Assembly: GCA_938045585.1 (NCBI GenBank)
Contig: CALIAU010000020.1
Location: forward strand, 122,767 to 186,766
Direction: 5' to 3'
From: an uncultured Saprospiraceae bacterium
GTDB taxonomy: Bacteria > Bacteroidota > Bacteroidia > Chitinophagales > Saprospiraceae
DNA: 64,000 nucleotides
The notes under the pieces were generated by a model. It was not told the DNA's origin. It saw only the letters and a program-made list of their open reading frames with translations, and did no database searches. Positions 8,700 to 19,035 of the stretch are shown one piece after another. Each line of letters opens with the position of its first letter. Within the stretch, counting starts at the first letter, position 1. A program made the translations under genes and the position numbers.

Positions 8700-11600
8700 A
8701 TGAAAAATTTTAAATATATTTTGCTTTTTGTTTTTGTCGCTTTCTTATTTGCCTGCCAAAAAGATGGGGACAAGTCAGGCAATACCGACTTAGATAGGCC
8801 CTTCGTTTTTAGATCTGTCCTTGATGGGAAACCAAGGATGTTGAGCATAGGATTAAGCCCAGATAAGTTTATTGCATATAGCACTGTGGATGGTTCTATG
8901 TACAAGGCTTGGAAGGGATTAATTAATATGGATGGTGCGGTATTCACAGGTGCACATGGACCACAGCCAACGACTGTTGGTGACATGTATGTTGTTAATA
9001 AGCATGACCAGCCTTGGACTCTTATGAAGGAGGGCAAAATGCAGGCAAGCAGTTATCAATATCGAGGGCATAAATTTGTGGACGGTGCAGCTGTTCTCAT
9101 GCATTCATTACAAGAGCAGGGTACACAAAACATTTTTCATATTGATGAACGGGTAAGTTTAGAAAACACAGAAAAAGGTGAAGAATTAAAACGCAGTTTT
9201 TCTACAGAGAATCTAAAGGATGGATATTCTCTCTTGCTAAAAACAAACGCTTCTTCTATTGTGGATAAAGCTCAGTGGTATTCGGATGGAAATCTAAGGA
9301 TAAATGGAGAAAAAGATGTAGAATTTGAAGGAAGAAGTTTTATGGATCTAAGTGGTACACTTGAAATAAGTCAAACACCTGTCTCTTTGAGTATGCGTCT
9401 ACTAGATGCTACAATAGAAGACCCAAATTTAGATGACGGCTTTGACAGAAATGACAGCAACCTTCCTTTAGGAGCACAGTTGATTGCAAAAAACGATTGT
9501 AAGACCTGTCATAATAAAAGCAAAAACACAGTAGGTCCAGCCTATATAGCTATTGCAAAAAAATATGAACATAATGATGGTAATATCGTCTCTCTTGCCA
9601 ACAAGATAAAAAGCGGTGGTTCTGGAATCTGGGGCCAACAAGAAATGACGCCGCATCCAGAGATTCCAGATGAGGATATTAAAGAAATGATGAAATACAT
9701 TTTTAGTTTAGCAGACTTTGATGGTGTTGCTAGTTCCTCTGTAAACGAGGTAGAAATGATGTCTCCATCTACAACTGTAAATTCTGATGACCTAGGGCCT
9801 GGTGCTGTGACACGTATTTATGAAATTGCAAGCACCCAGGGTACTGTTCCAAAAAACATGGAGAGTAAAAAAGCCATTCAAGGAGGCATCCTTCCTAACT
9901 GGGACAATTTAGAGGGAAATGATTTTAAAGATCTTACTGATAATTTTGCACTATTGTCTGAGGGTTATATAGAAATAAAAGAGGATGGTATATATGGAAT
10001 GCGCCTATGGAGTGACGACGGTTCTGTTCTATATTTAAACGGTAAAAAAATCATTGATAATGACGGTTTGCATGGCACAGAAATGCGTGAAGCACAGGTA
10101 GGTTTAAAAAAAGGATTTCATGCATTCCGTCTTGAGTTCTTCCAAGGTGGAGGAGGTAAGATGTTATCATGGAATATCAAACCACCGGGTGCACCTGCAT
10201 GGAGGGTTGTTCCGACAGAAATGGTATCGCATGATAGAAAAAAACAAAGCGATTTGCTGGGACTGCAGTTACCAATGTCTATAATGTCTCTGACACCGGG
10301 GGATAAATCGCCTCTTGCCGGAGTACATCCTTCTTTTACATTAACGCAGGCACGTCCAGATGACTTTATGCCGAAGGTTGGAGGTCTAGACTTTCTTCCT
10401 GATGGTAGAGCAGTAGTAAGCACCTGGGATACGGACGGTGCAGTGTATATCGTAGACGGGGTAAGCAGTGGTGATCCGTCGAAAATGTCAACTAAGAAAA
10501 TTGCATCCGGGCTCGCGGAACCATTGGGAGTAAAAGTGATTGGTGATGACATCTATGTGATGCAGAAACAAGAAATGACTAAACTAATAGATACAGATGG
10601 AGATGATATTATCGATGAATTCAGAGCCTTATCAAATGACTGGGGTGTGTCTGCAAATTTTCATGAATTTGGGTTTGGTTTAGAAGAACAGGATGGTTAT
10701 TTGTATGCAAATCTTGCTACCGGCATTATGCCGGGAGGTGCTGGTATGGTGAACCAACATAAGGATAGAGGATCAGTGATTCGCGTTAATATAGCAGATG
10801 GAAGTCTTGAAAAAGTAGCCAATGGATTGCGTACTCCAAATGGAATTGGGAAGGGATATAATGGTGAATTATTTATAGCTGATAATCAGGGTGACTGGTT
10901 ACCTGCAAGTAAGATAGTCCATGTGCAAGAAGGCAGTTGGTATGGTTCCAGAGCTGTTGACTTTGAGGGAACAGCCAATTTAAAAGAAGACAAACCGGTA
11001 GTATGGTTACCGCAGGATGAAATTGGAAATTCGCCTTCAACACCTGGCCCTTTAAATGTAGGTCCTTACAAAAACCAAATGATCCATGGTGAGGTAACGC
11101 ACGGTGGTATCAAGCGTGTGTTTGTGGAAGAGGTAAATGGAAAACTGCAGGGCTGTTTATTTCGCTTTACGCAGGGATTAGAAGCTGGGGTAAATAGGAT
11201 TTCATGGGCTCCAGATGGTGCTCTTCTTGTTGGTGGTATTGGTAATCCAGGTAACTGGCAGCATAATGGTAAAAACTGGTACGGTTTGCAACGATTAGAA
11301 TATAATGGGGAATCTACCTTTGAAATATTAGCTGTTCGAGCAAAGTCGAATGGAGTCGAATTAGAATTTACGGAGGCTCTCCGTGCAGGTGATGGATGGA
11401 ATCCAGAAGATTATGAAGTACGCCAATGGCAATATGTACCCACTGCTGCTTATGGTGGCCCTAAGGTAGGTGATAAACAATTGCAAGTAAAATCAGCGCA
11501 TGTTTCAGAGGATAGAAAAAAGGTGTTTCTAGAGCTTGCGGGTATGCAAGAAGATCGTGTTGTCTATGTGCGCCTTATAGAGAAGTTTGTAAGTGAAGAA

Positions 11601-12341
11601 TCACATTCACTCTGGTCTTCTGAAGCCTGGTATACTATGAATTCTATACCCAGAGGTCAAAATGGCTTCGTAGGAAAAAACAGACCTGAAAAAGGAAGGT
11701 CTAATAGTCTTACTGTAGCAGAAAAAGCGGCGGGATGGACACTTTTATTTGATGGAAATTCTTTGGACAGTTGGAGGACGTATAAGGGCGGTCCTATTAG
11801 TAATAGATGGTCAGCTACTGATGGTACTTTACATTTTAATCCAACAATTGAGGGTCCTGGTGGAGATATCATGACTAAGGAAACGTATCAAGACTTTGAA
11901 CTTGCCTTAGAGTGGAAAATTCAAAACTGTGGGAATAGTGGGATTTTCTATAATGTTGTTGTTGATGATGCATACGATAATGTTTGGGAAACGGGGCCAG
12001 AAATGCAGGTTCTCGATAATATTTGTCATCCAGATACGAAGTATGTAACGCACCGGGCAGGAGACTTGTATGATATGATCGAATGTACGTTCTCTACGGT
12101 TAAGCCTGCAGGATCTTGGAATAAGATTATGATAAAATCAAATAAAGGAGAAGTAGAGTTTTGGATGAATGGGTATAAGGTTGTGGCGTTTACCATGCAC
12201 AATGACAAATGGAAAGAAATGATTGCCAATAGTAAGTTTAAAGACATGCCAGGTTTTGGATTAGCAAAGGCAGGTCACATAGCTTTACAAGATCATGGGG
12301 ATAAGGTGTGGTTTAGAAATATAAAAATCAAAAAACTGTAG
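8700..12341 (+). CDS. Multidomain lipoprotein: cytochrome c + PA14 + beta-propeller + DUF1080 (3-keto-disaccharide hydrolase-like)
   Basis: Lipobox FLFACQ; haem motif CKTCH; PA14-like YGMRLWSDDGSVLYLNGKKIIDNDG; propeller GGLDFLPDGRAVVSTWDTDGAVY; C-terminal WTLLFDGNSLDSWRTYKGG...GNSGIFYNVV (DUF1080). Confidence 0.9.
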   Translation: MKNFKYILLFVFVAFLFACQKDGDKSGNTDLDRPFVFRSVLDGKPRMLSIGLSPDKFIAYSTVDGSMYKAWKGLINMDGAVFTGAHGPQPTTVGDMYVVNKHDQPWTLMKEGKMQASSYQYRGHKFVDGAAVLMHSLQEQGTQNIFHIDERVSLENTEKGEELKRSFSTENLKDGYSLLLKTNASSIVDKAQWYSDGNLRINGEKDVEFEGRSFMDLSGTLEISQTPVSLSMRLLDATIEDPNLDDGFDRNDSNLPLGAQLIAKNDCKTCHNKSKNTVGPAYIAIAKKYEHNDGNIVSLANKIKSGGSGIWGQQEMTPHPEIPDEDIKEMMKYIFSLADFDGVASSSVNEVEMMSPSTTVNSDDLGPGAVTRIYEIASTQGTVPKNMESKKAIQGGILPNWDNLEGNDFKDLTDNFALLSEGYIEIKEDGIYGMRLWSDDGSVLYLNGKKIIDNDGLHGTEMREAQVGLKKGFHAFRLEFFQGGGGKMLSWNIKPPGAPAWRVVPTEMVSHDRKKQSDLLGLQLPMSIMSLTPGDKSPLAGVHPSFTLTQARPDDFMPKVGGLDFLPDGRAVVSTWDTDGAVYIVDGVSSGDPSKMSTKKIASGLAEPLGVKVIGDDIYVMQKQEMTKLIDTDGDDIIDEFRALSNDWGVSANFHEFGFGLEEQDGYLYANLATGIMPGGAGMVNQHKDRGSVIRVNIADGSLEKVANGLRTPNGIGKGYNGELFIADNQGDWLPASKIVHVQEGSWYGSRAVDFEGTANLKEDKPVVWLPQDEIGNSPSTPGPLNVGPYKNQMIHGEVTHGGIKRVFVEEVNGKLQGCLFRFTQGLEAGVNRISWAPDGALLVGGIGNPGNWQHNGKNWYGLQRLEYNGESTFEILAVRAKSNGVELEFTEALRAGDGWNPEDYEVRQWQYVPTAAYGGPKVGDKQLQVKSAHVSEDRKKVFLELAGMQEDRVVYVRLIEKFVSEESHSLWSSEAWYTMNSIPRGQNGFVGKNRPEKGRSNSLTVAEKAAGWTLLFDGNSLDSWRTYKGGPISNRWSATDGTLHFNPTIEGPGGDIMTKETYQDFELALEWKIQNCGNSGIFYNVVVDDAYDNVWETGPEMQVLDNICHPDTKYVTHRAGDLYDMIECTFSTVKPAGSWNKIMIKSNKGEVEFWMNGYKVVAFTMHNDKWKEMIANSKFKDMPGFGLAKAGHIALQDHGDKVWFRNIKIKKL

Positions 12342-12380
12342 GCATTTATTATTTTGTAAAAGACAATCAAAACAAAAGCT

Positions 12381-13586
12381 ATGGAAAACAATTCAAGATT
12401 ATTTAATGCGAGCTGTATTGCCCTGACAGTAACTGCAATGACCTTTGCCATTCGTGCAGGGATACTTAACCAACTCAATGTAGATTTTGATCTAAACAAC
12501 ACACAATTAGGTTGGGTTAACTCTATGGCATTTCTTGGTTTTCCCATAGCAATGATTATTGGGGGCCTTTTATATAATTCTGTAGGACCAAGAAAGTTAA
12601 TGTGGTTAGCCTTTATTGGACATTTATTGGGACTGATACTTACTATTTTTGCCTCTGGCTTTTGGACGCTTATTATTTCTACCTTCTTTATTGGATTTGC
12701 AAATGGATCTGTGGAGGCGGCATGTAATCCTATGATTGCAGATATGTATCCAGAAAAGAAAACCGCAATGCTAAATAAGTTTCATGTTTGGTTTCCTGGC
12801 GGTATTGTAGTCGGTGCCCTTGTTTCCAAGTTTATGACGGGTGCGGATCTAGGCTGGCAAATGCAGATTGCTGTGATGCTTATTCCTACATTTATCTATG
12901 CCTTTTTGATATTCGGGCAGAAATTTCCTGAAACAAAAGAATTGGAATCGGATACTGGTGAAAACATAAAAGGACTTTTCACTCCCCTATTTTTCTTTAT
13001 AGCCATATGTATGACCATTACTGCAACCTCCGAATTAGGAACACAGCAATGGGTTGAGAAAATCTTAGCCAATCAGGGTGCGAGTCCGATGTTGGTACTG
13101 GCATTATGGGCTGGCGTTATGGCCCTGGGTCGGTTTTTTGCAGGACCTGTTATACACAAATTAAATCCAGTAGGTGTATTATTTGCTTCAGCAATTATTT
13201 CTACGCTCGGAATTTTTCTCTTATTAAACACCACGGGATCCATGACCTATCTAGCAACGATAGTATTTGCTATGGGTCTTACCTACTTCTGGCCAACGAT
13301 GATTGGATTTACTGGAGAGTATCTTCCTAAGACGGGAGCACTTGGTATGTCCTTGGTTGGAGGAGCTGGTATGTTTGCACTTACTATATGGAACCCAATT
13401 ATTGGGGGATGGTTAGATGATGCGAAAGAGACTGCACTCGCTTCTGGTTTATCTGGCGATGCTGCAGACTTGGCAGCTGGACAGGCGACCTTAGATAATC
13501 TAGCTTGGTTTCCGTTTGTATTGATTATACTCTTTGGGCTCCTGTATTTTTATATGCGCAGTCGGGATTTTAAGCCTGTGGTATAA
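12381..13586 (+). CDS. MFS transporter
   Basis: ~12 hydrophobic segments with MFS organisation; directly downstream of the DUF1080 fusion. Confidence 0.9.
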   Translation: MENNSRLFNASCIALTVTAMTFAIRAGILNQLNVDFDLNNTQLGWVNSMAFLGFPIAMIIGGLLYNSVGPRKLMWLAFIGHLLGLILTIFASGFWTLIISTFFIGFANGSVEAACNPMIADMYPEKKTAMLNKFHVWFPGGIVVGALVSKFMTGADLGWQMQIAVMLIPTFIYAFLIFGQKFPETKELESDTGENIKGLFTPLFFFIAICMTITATSELGTQQWVEKILANQGASPMLVLALWAGVMALGRFFAGPVIHKLNPVGVLFASAIISTLGIFLLLNTTGSMTYLATIVFAMGLTYFWPTMIGFTGEYLPKTGALGMSLVGGAGMFALTIWNPIIGGWLDDAKETALASGLSGDAADLAAGQATLDNLAWFPFVLIILFGLLYFYMRSRDFKPVV

Positions 13587-13715
13587 GTATTTTGATTTAA
13601 GAAGTATTTTTATAAAAATAACTGCTTACTCTTGGTTACCTTTTCTTCTTTGCCGTTATTCATTATTGTCTAGAACAAGGAAAGCGTAATCCATCAAAAA
13701 ATAATTAAATCAATA

Positions 13716-14180
13716 ATGGCCATGCAAATCAAGTATATATTAAGCTGTACTCTAGTCATTTTTCTTAGTCTTAGAGTTAGTGCTCAAGAAATTTCAACAT
13801 TCAACGGACTTTGGGGTGCCGAATTTTATCAAGACAATCAAGAGATCTCTAAATCTGAATTGGAGAGTTTATTAAAAACAAATCCAGAAGCATATAGTAT
13901 GTGGAACAAGCACAAAAGGTATACAGGCTTCGGCATAATATCAGCTGGGGTACAAATTGGATTTGGGGCTTGGTATATCATGCGTCGGAAAGATGATGAA
14001 AGCATAGCTGTTCCATTTATTGGTTTCGCTGCCGCAACTGCAACTACTATTGTCTTTATCATTTCTGCAGATAGTCATAAGAAAAATGCTTTTTTAAATT
14101 ATAATCAGGGCTTAGATGAGGGTGTAAGTTTAAAACTAGGACCCACGTATAATGGATATGGTTTTGTGTATAGTTTTTAA
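13716..14180 (+). CDS. Hypothetical small membrane protein
   Basis: Signal peptide plus two TM-like segments; no family recognised. Confidence 0.6.
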   Translation: MAMQIKYILSCTLVIFLSLRVSAQEISTFNGLWGAEFYQDNQEISKSELESLLKTNPEAYSMWNKHKRYTGFGIISAGVQIGFGAWYIMRRKDDESIAVPFIGFAAATATTIVFIISADSHKKNAFLNYNQGLDEGVSLKLGPTYNGYGFVYSF

Positions 14181-14294
14181 AGACGCAATGAGTAAGCTAT
14201 TCTAGACTTTCAAGTGTTACGCAACGAGACTTGCTAAGTAATATACTGACCGAATCTAAAATTTTAACAGAAATCTAATAAATCGTGTCTTGCT

Positions 14295-14319
14295 AATATT
14301 ACCAAAAATTGGTAATATT
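14295..14319. promoter_or_regulatory. Perfect inverted repeat upstream of parD (probable autoregulatory operator)
   Basis: AATATTACCAA-AAA-TTGGTAATATT, 11-bp perfect arms, 16 bp upstream of the GTG start. Confidence 0.75.
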
Positions 14320-14335
14320 GATAAAAATATAAATT

Positions 14336-14578
14336 GTGAGTAAAAACACATCGGTAGCCTTAGGCAATCACTTCAATGATTTCGTAAAAAATAGAGTTAA
14401 TGAAGGACGTTACAAAAATGCTAGTGAAGTTATAAGAGCAGGTTTAAGATTGTTAGAAGAGGAGGAACAAAAATTCTATGCTTTGAGATCTGCCATTGAA
14501 GCAGGAATTGAAAGTGGAGTAGCGCTAAACTTTGATCCGGACAAACATCTTGAAAAGCTAAAAAGATTGAAGAAGTAA
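14336..14578 (+). CDS. parD: ParD/CopG-type antitoxin
   Basis: FVKNRVNEGRYKNASEVIRAGLRLLEEEE typical of ParD; GTG start; adjacent to the ParE ORF. Confidence 0.92.
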   Translation: MSKNTSVALGNHFNDFVKNRVNEGRYKNASEVIRAGLRLLEEEEQKFYALRSAIEAGIESGVALNFDPDKHLEKLKRLKK

Positions 14579-14878
14579 ATGGCTAAATTTGATCTTACCA
14601 AGACAGCATTAAAGGATCTTTCTGGAATTTGGGAATATACCTTTGATACTTGGTCGGAAAAGCAAGCCGATACATACTACAGACAAATCCTCTCTGAATG
14701 CAAACGACTTTCAAAAAGGCCTGAAGATGGAAAATCTTATCAAGGATTAGTCGAATCTTTAAGAGGGAAAAAAATAAACAAGCATATAATTTTCTATAGA
14801 GTTCTTGGTAAACAACATATTGAAGTCGCTAGAATACTCCACGAGCGAATGGATTTGAAAAGCAGAATTGCTGAATGA
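14579..14878 (+). CDS. parE: ParE/RelE-type toxin
   Basis: LTKTALKDLSGIWEYTFDTWSEKQADTYYRQI...HIIFYRVLGKQHIEVARILHERMDL; starts right after the parD stop. Confidence 0.92.
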   Translation: MAKFDLTKTALKDLSGIWEYTFDTWSEKQADTYYRQILSECKRLSKRPEDGKSYQGLVESLRGKKINKHIIFYRVLGKQHIEVARILHERMDLKSRIAE

Positions 14879-15181
14879 AATTCAAAGTAAATTGTTTTAT
14901 TTGAATAGAGCGTCTTAGTAAGGATGCCAGCTCCCCATAACAATACCTAGATGAGGTCAAATTCTTTTGTTTGTTTTAAGAAGGGAAGAGTTCAGCATTG
15001 GCATTAATTTCTTAATATTTTTAATGGTGAGCATGAGCAAGAAGACGGCGCATTGAAAAATCACTAAATACCAGACACTAGACTTTTTTGTAAGTCAAAT
15101 AAGAAATATTCCTATATGTCCTGCCCTATTTCCTCAGATAAAATTTAGCTTTGCACTTTGTAATCTAAATCTGAATCCGCA

Positions 15182-18100
15182 ATGATCCTATTCTTCAGAA
15201 AGGACCCCTCAACTTTATTTGCATTACAAAGTTCAGCGCCCCTTAGCACCGAAAATATTTCTAAACTCTCTTGGTTGTTTGCTGGAGCCAAAGCTCTAGA
15301 TACTGATGAGGTTCAGGGCAGTTTCATTGGGCCACGAGCCGCTATGATAAGTCCCTGGTCAACAAATGCCGTTGAGATAACTCAGAATATGGATATTCAA
15401 GGCATTATCCGAATTGAAAAATATCTAGATATTCAGGATGGGCCTGCGGATTATGATCCTATGCTTTCCCAAAAATTTAATGTTTTGGATCAGAAACTAT
15501 TTGAGATTGATGTAGAGCCTGAAGCTATTTTGAAAATAGATGATATAGCAAGGTATAATGCAGAAGAGGGATTAGCACTCAATGAAGAAGAAATAGAATA
15601 TCTCAATGCACTTTCCACAAGACTAGGACGAAAATTAACGGACTCCGAAGTTTTTGGTTTTTCACAGGTAAACAGTGAACACTGTAGACACAAGATATTT
15701 AATGGCAGTTTTATCATAGATGGTGAAGAAAAACCTAGCTCCCTATTTAAGCTGATCAAAGAAACATCTAAGGTTAATCCAAATGGAATTGTTTCAGCAT
15801 ATAAGGATAATGTAGCCTTTGTAAAAGGACCACGCGTTGAGCAGTTTGCTCCTGAACAGGCAGAACTACCCACGTATTATAAGGTCACTGAATTTGACTC
15901 TGTGCTTTCACTAAAAGCAGAAACACATAACTTCCCTACTACTGTAGAACCCTTTAACGGAGCAGCAACTGGTTCAGGTGGAGAAATACGCGACAGGCTA
16001 GCAGGTGGGCAGGGTTCCTTGCCCTTAGCAGGTACTGCTGTATATATGACCTCCTATTCAAGAATAAAAGAAGATAGACCCTGGGAAAAGGCGATGGATG
16101 CCCGTGATTGGTTGTACCAAACACCAATGGACATACTCATCAAAGCCTCCAATGGTGCTTCCGACTTTGGAAATAAATTTGGTCAGCCACTTATCACTGG
16201 TTCCTTACTCACCTTTGAGCATTCTGAGAATGGAAAGAAGATTGGATTCGATAAGGTAATTATGCAGGCGGGAGGAATTGGCTATGGTAAGGCATCCCAG
16301 GCACAAAAAGCGAAACCTAAGGCAGGAGATAAGATTGTCATCTTAGGAGGGGATAATTATAGGATAGGTATGGGTGGAGCGGCAGTATCTTCTGCGGACA
16401 CGGGTGAGTTCTCGACAGGCATAGAACTAAATGCTGTTCAGCGATCCAATCCTGAAATGCAAAAACGTGCTGCCAATACCATTCGCGGTATGGTAGAAAA
16501 CGCAAGCAACCCAATTGTGTCCATTCACGATCACGGTGCAGGAGGTCATTTAAATTGTTTGTCTGAACTTGTAGAAGAAACAGGAGGAAAAATTGATCTC
16601 AATGCCTTACCAATTGGAGACCCTACCCTTTCAGCAAAAGAAATCATTGGAAACGAATCACAAGAACGTATGGGTTTGGTGATAGATCCTAAAGACTATC
16701 CTATTCTTAAACAGGTGGCAGAGCGTGAGCGGTCCCCTATCTATATGGTCGGTGAGGTAACAGGTGATAATACGTTTAGTTTTGAAGGAAAGGGAGAAAG
16801 TCCCATGCACCTAGCCCTAAGTGATATGTTTGGTTCCAGTCCTAAAACGGTGATGCAAGACAGCACTCAAACTGCAAAATTTTCTGCACTAGAATATTCA
16901 GAAGATAAGATCCAAGAATACATCCGTGCTGTTTTAAAACTAGAAGCAGTTGCATGTAAGGATTGGTTGACAAATAAGGTAGATCGTTGTGTTGGAGGAA
17001 GGGTAGCCAAGCAACAATGTGTGGGTCCTTTACAATTACCACTTAATAATTGTGGTGTCATGGCCCTGGACTACGGAAGCACAGATGGCGTTGCGACCTC
17101 CATTGGACATGCACCTATAAGCGGTCTAATCGATCCAAAGGCAGGAGCAATGAATGCAATAGCTGAGGCCTTGACAAATTTAGTGTGGGCACCCTTAAAA
17201 GAAAACTTAAAATCCGTTTCCCTATCAGCCAATTGGATGTGGCCTTGTAAAAACCCAGGGGAGGATGCTCGATTATATGCGGCAGTAGAAGCGGTATCAG
17301 AATTTGCTATTGCACTGGGTATAAATGTTCCCACAGGAAAGGACTCGCTTTCTATGGCACAAAAGTATAAGAATGAAACAGTGCTTGCTCCTGGGACGGT
17401 GGTCATCTCTAGCGTAGGGCATTGCAGCGATATCAATAAAATAGTAGAACCTGTCTTGAAAAAAGATGGTGGGGATATAATCTACATAAACATGTCGGCG
17501 GATGCTTTGCAGTTGGGGGGTTCTTCTTTTGCACAAACATTAAACAAACTGGGCGATGTTGCACCAAGCATTAAAGACCAAGAAGGCTTTGCAAAAACCT
17601 TTGACGTGGTACAGATGGCGATCAAAGAAGACATGGTGGCAGCTGGTCACGATATTTCCGCAGGAGGTCTACTGACCTGTTTGCTTGAAATGTGTTTTGC
17701 TGATCCGAGTATAGGTGCAAGCATTGACCTCAGTAGTATTCAGGAAGAAGATCTTGTAAAGATACTCTTCGCAGAAAACGCGGGCATTCTTATACAGGCG
17801 AAGGATGCAGGTCTACCAAACTTATTAGCTAAACACAAGATTGAATATCATACGATAGGAAAGGCATCTTTTATTCCCAGCCTACAATTAAAACATAAGG
17901 GTGCACAGCATACATTTAATATTGCGGAATTGCGTGATGCATGGTTTGAGACCTCTTTCTTATTAGATGATAAGCAGACTGCTCATGGACTAGCCAAGAA
18001 GCGTTTTGCAAATTATAAGAATCAATCCTTACGCTTTTCATTTCCATCCCACTTTACTGGAGAATTACCAGAATTAAGTAAGCTAAGAAACAAACCTAAG

Positions 18101-18835
18101 GCTGGTGTGCTTAGAGAGAAAGGGAGTAATTCCGAACGAGAGTTAGCCAATTCTTTATATAGGGCAGGTTTTGAGGTGAAGGATATCCACATGACAGATC
18201 TTGTGCACGGAAGGGAGGATTTAAGTGAGATACAATTTTTAGGCGCCGTTGGCGGATTTTCAAATAGTGATGTCTTAGGTTCCGCCAAAGGATGGGCAGG
18301 TGCATTTAAGTATAATGATTTGGCGCGGGAAGCCTTAGAGAAGTTTTTTGCACGCGAGGATACACTTTCTATAGGTATCTGTAATGGCTGCCAATTGTTT
18401 TTAGAGCTGGATTTAATAAATCCAGATCACAAACAATTATCAAAGATGACTTTTAACGATTCTCATAAGCATGAAAGCAATTTTACTTCTGTAGTCATAC
18501 AGAAGAATAATTCTGTCATGATGCGGAACTTGGAGGGTGCCACTCTGGGTGTATGGATTTCACATGGTGAAGGAAAATTTAGCTTACCTCAAAAAGAAGA
18601 ATCCTATAATATTGTTGCCAAGTATGGCTACGCCGACTATCCTGCCAATCCGAATGGCAGCGATTACAATACAGCCATGTTAGCAAGTGATGATGGCAGA
18701 CACCTGGCAACCATGCCACATATCGAACGTTCCTTTTATCCTTGGAATTGGGCACACTATCCAGAAGGAAGAACAGATGCGGTAAGTCCTTGGGTGCAGG
18801 CCTTTGTGAATGCTAGGAAGTGGTTACTAAGGTAG
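15182..18835 (+). CDS. purL: Phosphoribosylformylglycinamidine synthase (single-chain form)
   Basis: KAETHNFPTTVEPFNGAATGSGGEIRDR, DHGAGGHLNCLSELVEETGG, C-terminal amidotransferase SIGICNGCQLFLEL. Confidence 0.97.
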   Translation: MILFFRKDPSTLFALQSSAPLSTENISKLSWLFAGAKALDTDEVQGSFIGPRAAMISPWSTNAVEITQNMDIQGIIRIEKYLDIQDGPADYDPMLSQKFNVLDQKLFEIDVEPEAILKIDDIARYNAEEGLALNEEEIEYLNALSTRLGRKLTDSEVFGFSQVNSEHCRHKIFNGSFIIDGEEKPSSLFKLIKETSKVNPNGIVSAYKDNVAFVKGPRVEQFAPEQAELPTYYKVTEFDSVLSLKAETHNFPTTVEPFNGAATGSGGEIRDRLAGGQGSLPLAGTAVYMTSYSRIKEDRPWEKAMDARDWLYQTPMDILIKASNGASDFGNKFGQPLITGSLLTFEHSENGKKIGFDKVIMQAGGIGYGKASQAQKAKPKAGDKIVILGGDNYRIGMGGAAVSSADTGEFSTGIELNAVQRSNPEMQKRAANTIRGMVENASNPIVSIHDHGAGGHLNCLSELVEETGGKIDLNALPIGDPTLSAKEIIGNESQERMGLVIDPKDYPILKQVAERERSPIYMVGEVTGDNTFSFEGKGESPMHLALSDMFGSSPKTVMQDSTQTAKFSALEYSEDKIQEYIRAVLKLEAVACKDWLTNKVDRCVGGRVAKQQCVGPLQLPLNNCGVMALDYGSTDGVATSIGHAPISGLIDPKAGAMNAIAEALTNLVWAPLKENLKSVSLSANWMWPCKNPGEDARLYAAVEAVSEFAIALGINVPTGKDSLSMAQKYKNETVLAPGTVVISSVGHCSDINKIVEPVLKKDGGDIIYINMSADALQLGGSSFAQTLNKLGDVAPSIKDQEGFAKTFDVVQMAIKEDMVAAGHDISAGGLLTCLLEMCFADPSIGASIDLSSIQEEDLVKILFAENAGILIQAKDAGLPNLLAKHKIEYHTIGKASFIPSLQLKHKGAQHTFNIAELRDAWFETSFLLDDKQTAHGLAKKRFANYKNQSLRFSFPSHFTGELPELSKLRNKPKAGVLREKGSNSERELANSLYRAGFEVKDIHMTDLVHGREDLSEIQFLGAVGGFSNSDVLGSAKGWAGAFKYNDLAREALEKFFAREDTLSIGICNGCQLFLELDLINPDHKQLSKMTFNDSHKHESNFTSVVIQKNNSVMMRNLEGATLGVWISHGEGKFSLPQKEESYNIVAKYGYADYPANPNGSDYNTAMLASDDGRHLATMPHIERSFYPWNWAHYPEGRTDAVSPWVQAFVNARKWLLR

Positions 18836-18874
18836 CGACCAGAGCTCGCAGGGTTTCCGCTGCGCTGGTGTCAT

Positions 18875-18945
18875 GGCCTGCCTGCGTTCCTTGGAAGGCA
18901 GGTTTCACGACCTACCTGCTTACGCACGTAGGCGGGTTTCATGAT
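18875..18945. repeat. GCCTGCCTGC hairpin repeat, tandem pair
   Basis: tcatGGCCTGCCTGCGTTCCTTGGAAGGCAGGTttcacgACCTACCTGCTTACGCACGTAGGCGGGTttcatg; first unit almost identical at 37191. Confidence 0.8.
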
Positions 18946-18998
18946 TTTAATCTTAAATGAAAAGCCAGTTTGCAAGTTCATCTTACAAACTGGGATAT

Positions 18999-19026
18999 AA
19001 AAAAAGCGAGAAATTGCTTTCTCGCT
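18999..19026 (-). terminator. Rho-independent terminator (minus strand)
   Basis: Minus strand AGCGAGAAA-GCAA-TTTCTCGCT-TTTTTT. A second stem, CCAGTTTGTAAG-ATGAA-CTTGCAAACTGG, lies at about 18965-18993. Confidence 0.85.
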
Positions 19027-19035
19027 GGTAATGCT

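Noticed and set aside
10118-10552. 144-aa minus-strand ORF inside the cytochrome/DUF1080 gene
   Set aside because: Fully antisense to a well-supported CDS; no recognisable domain.
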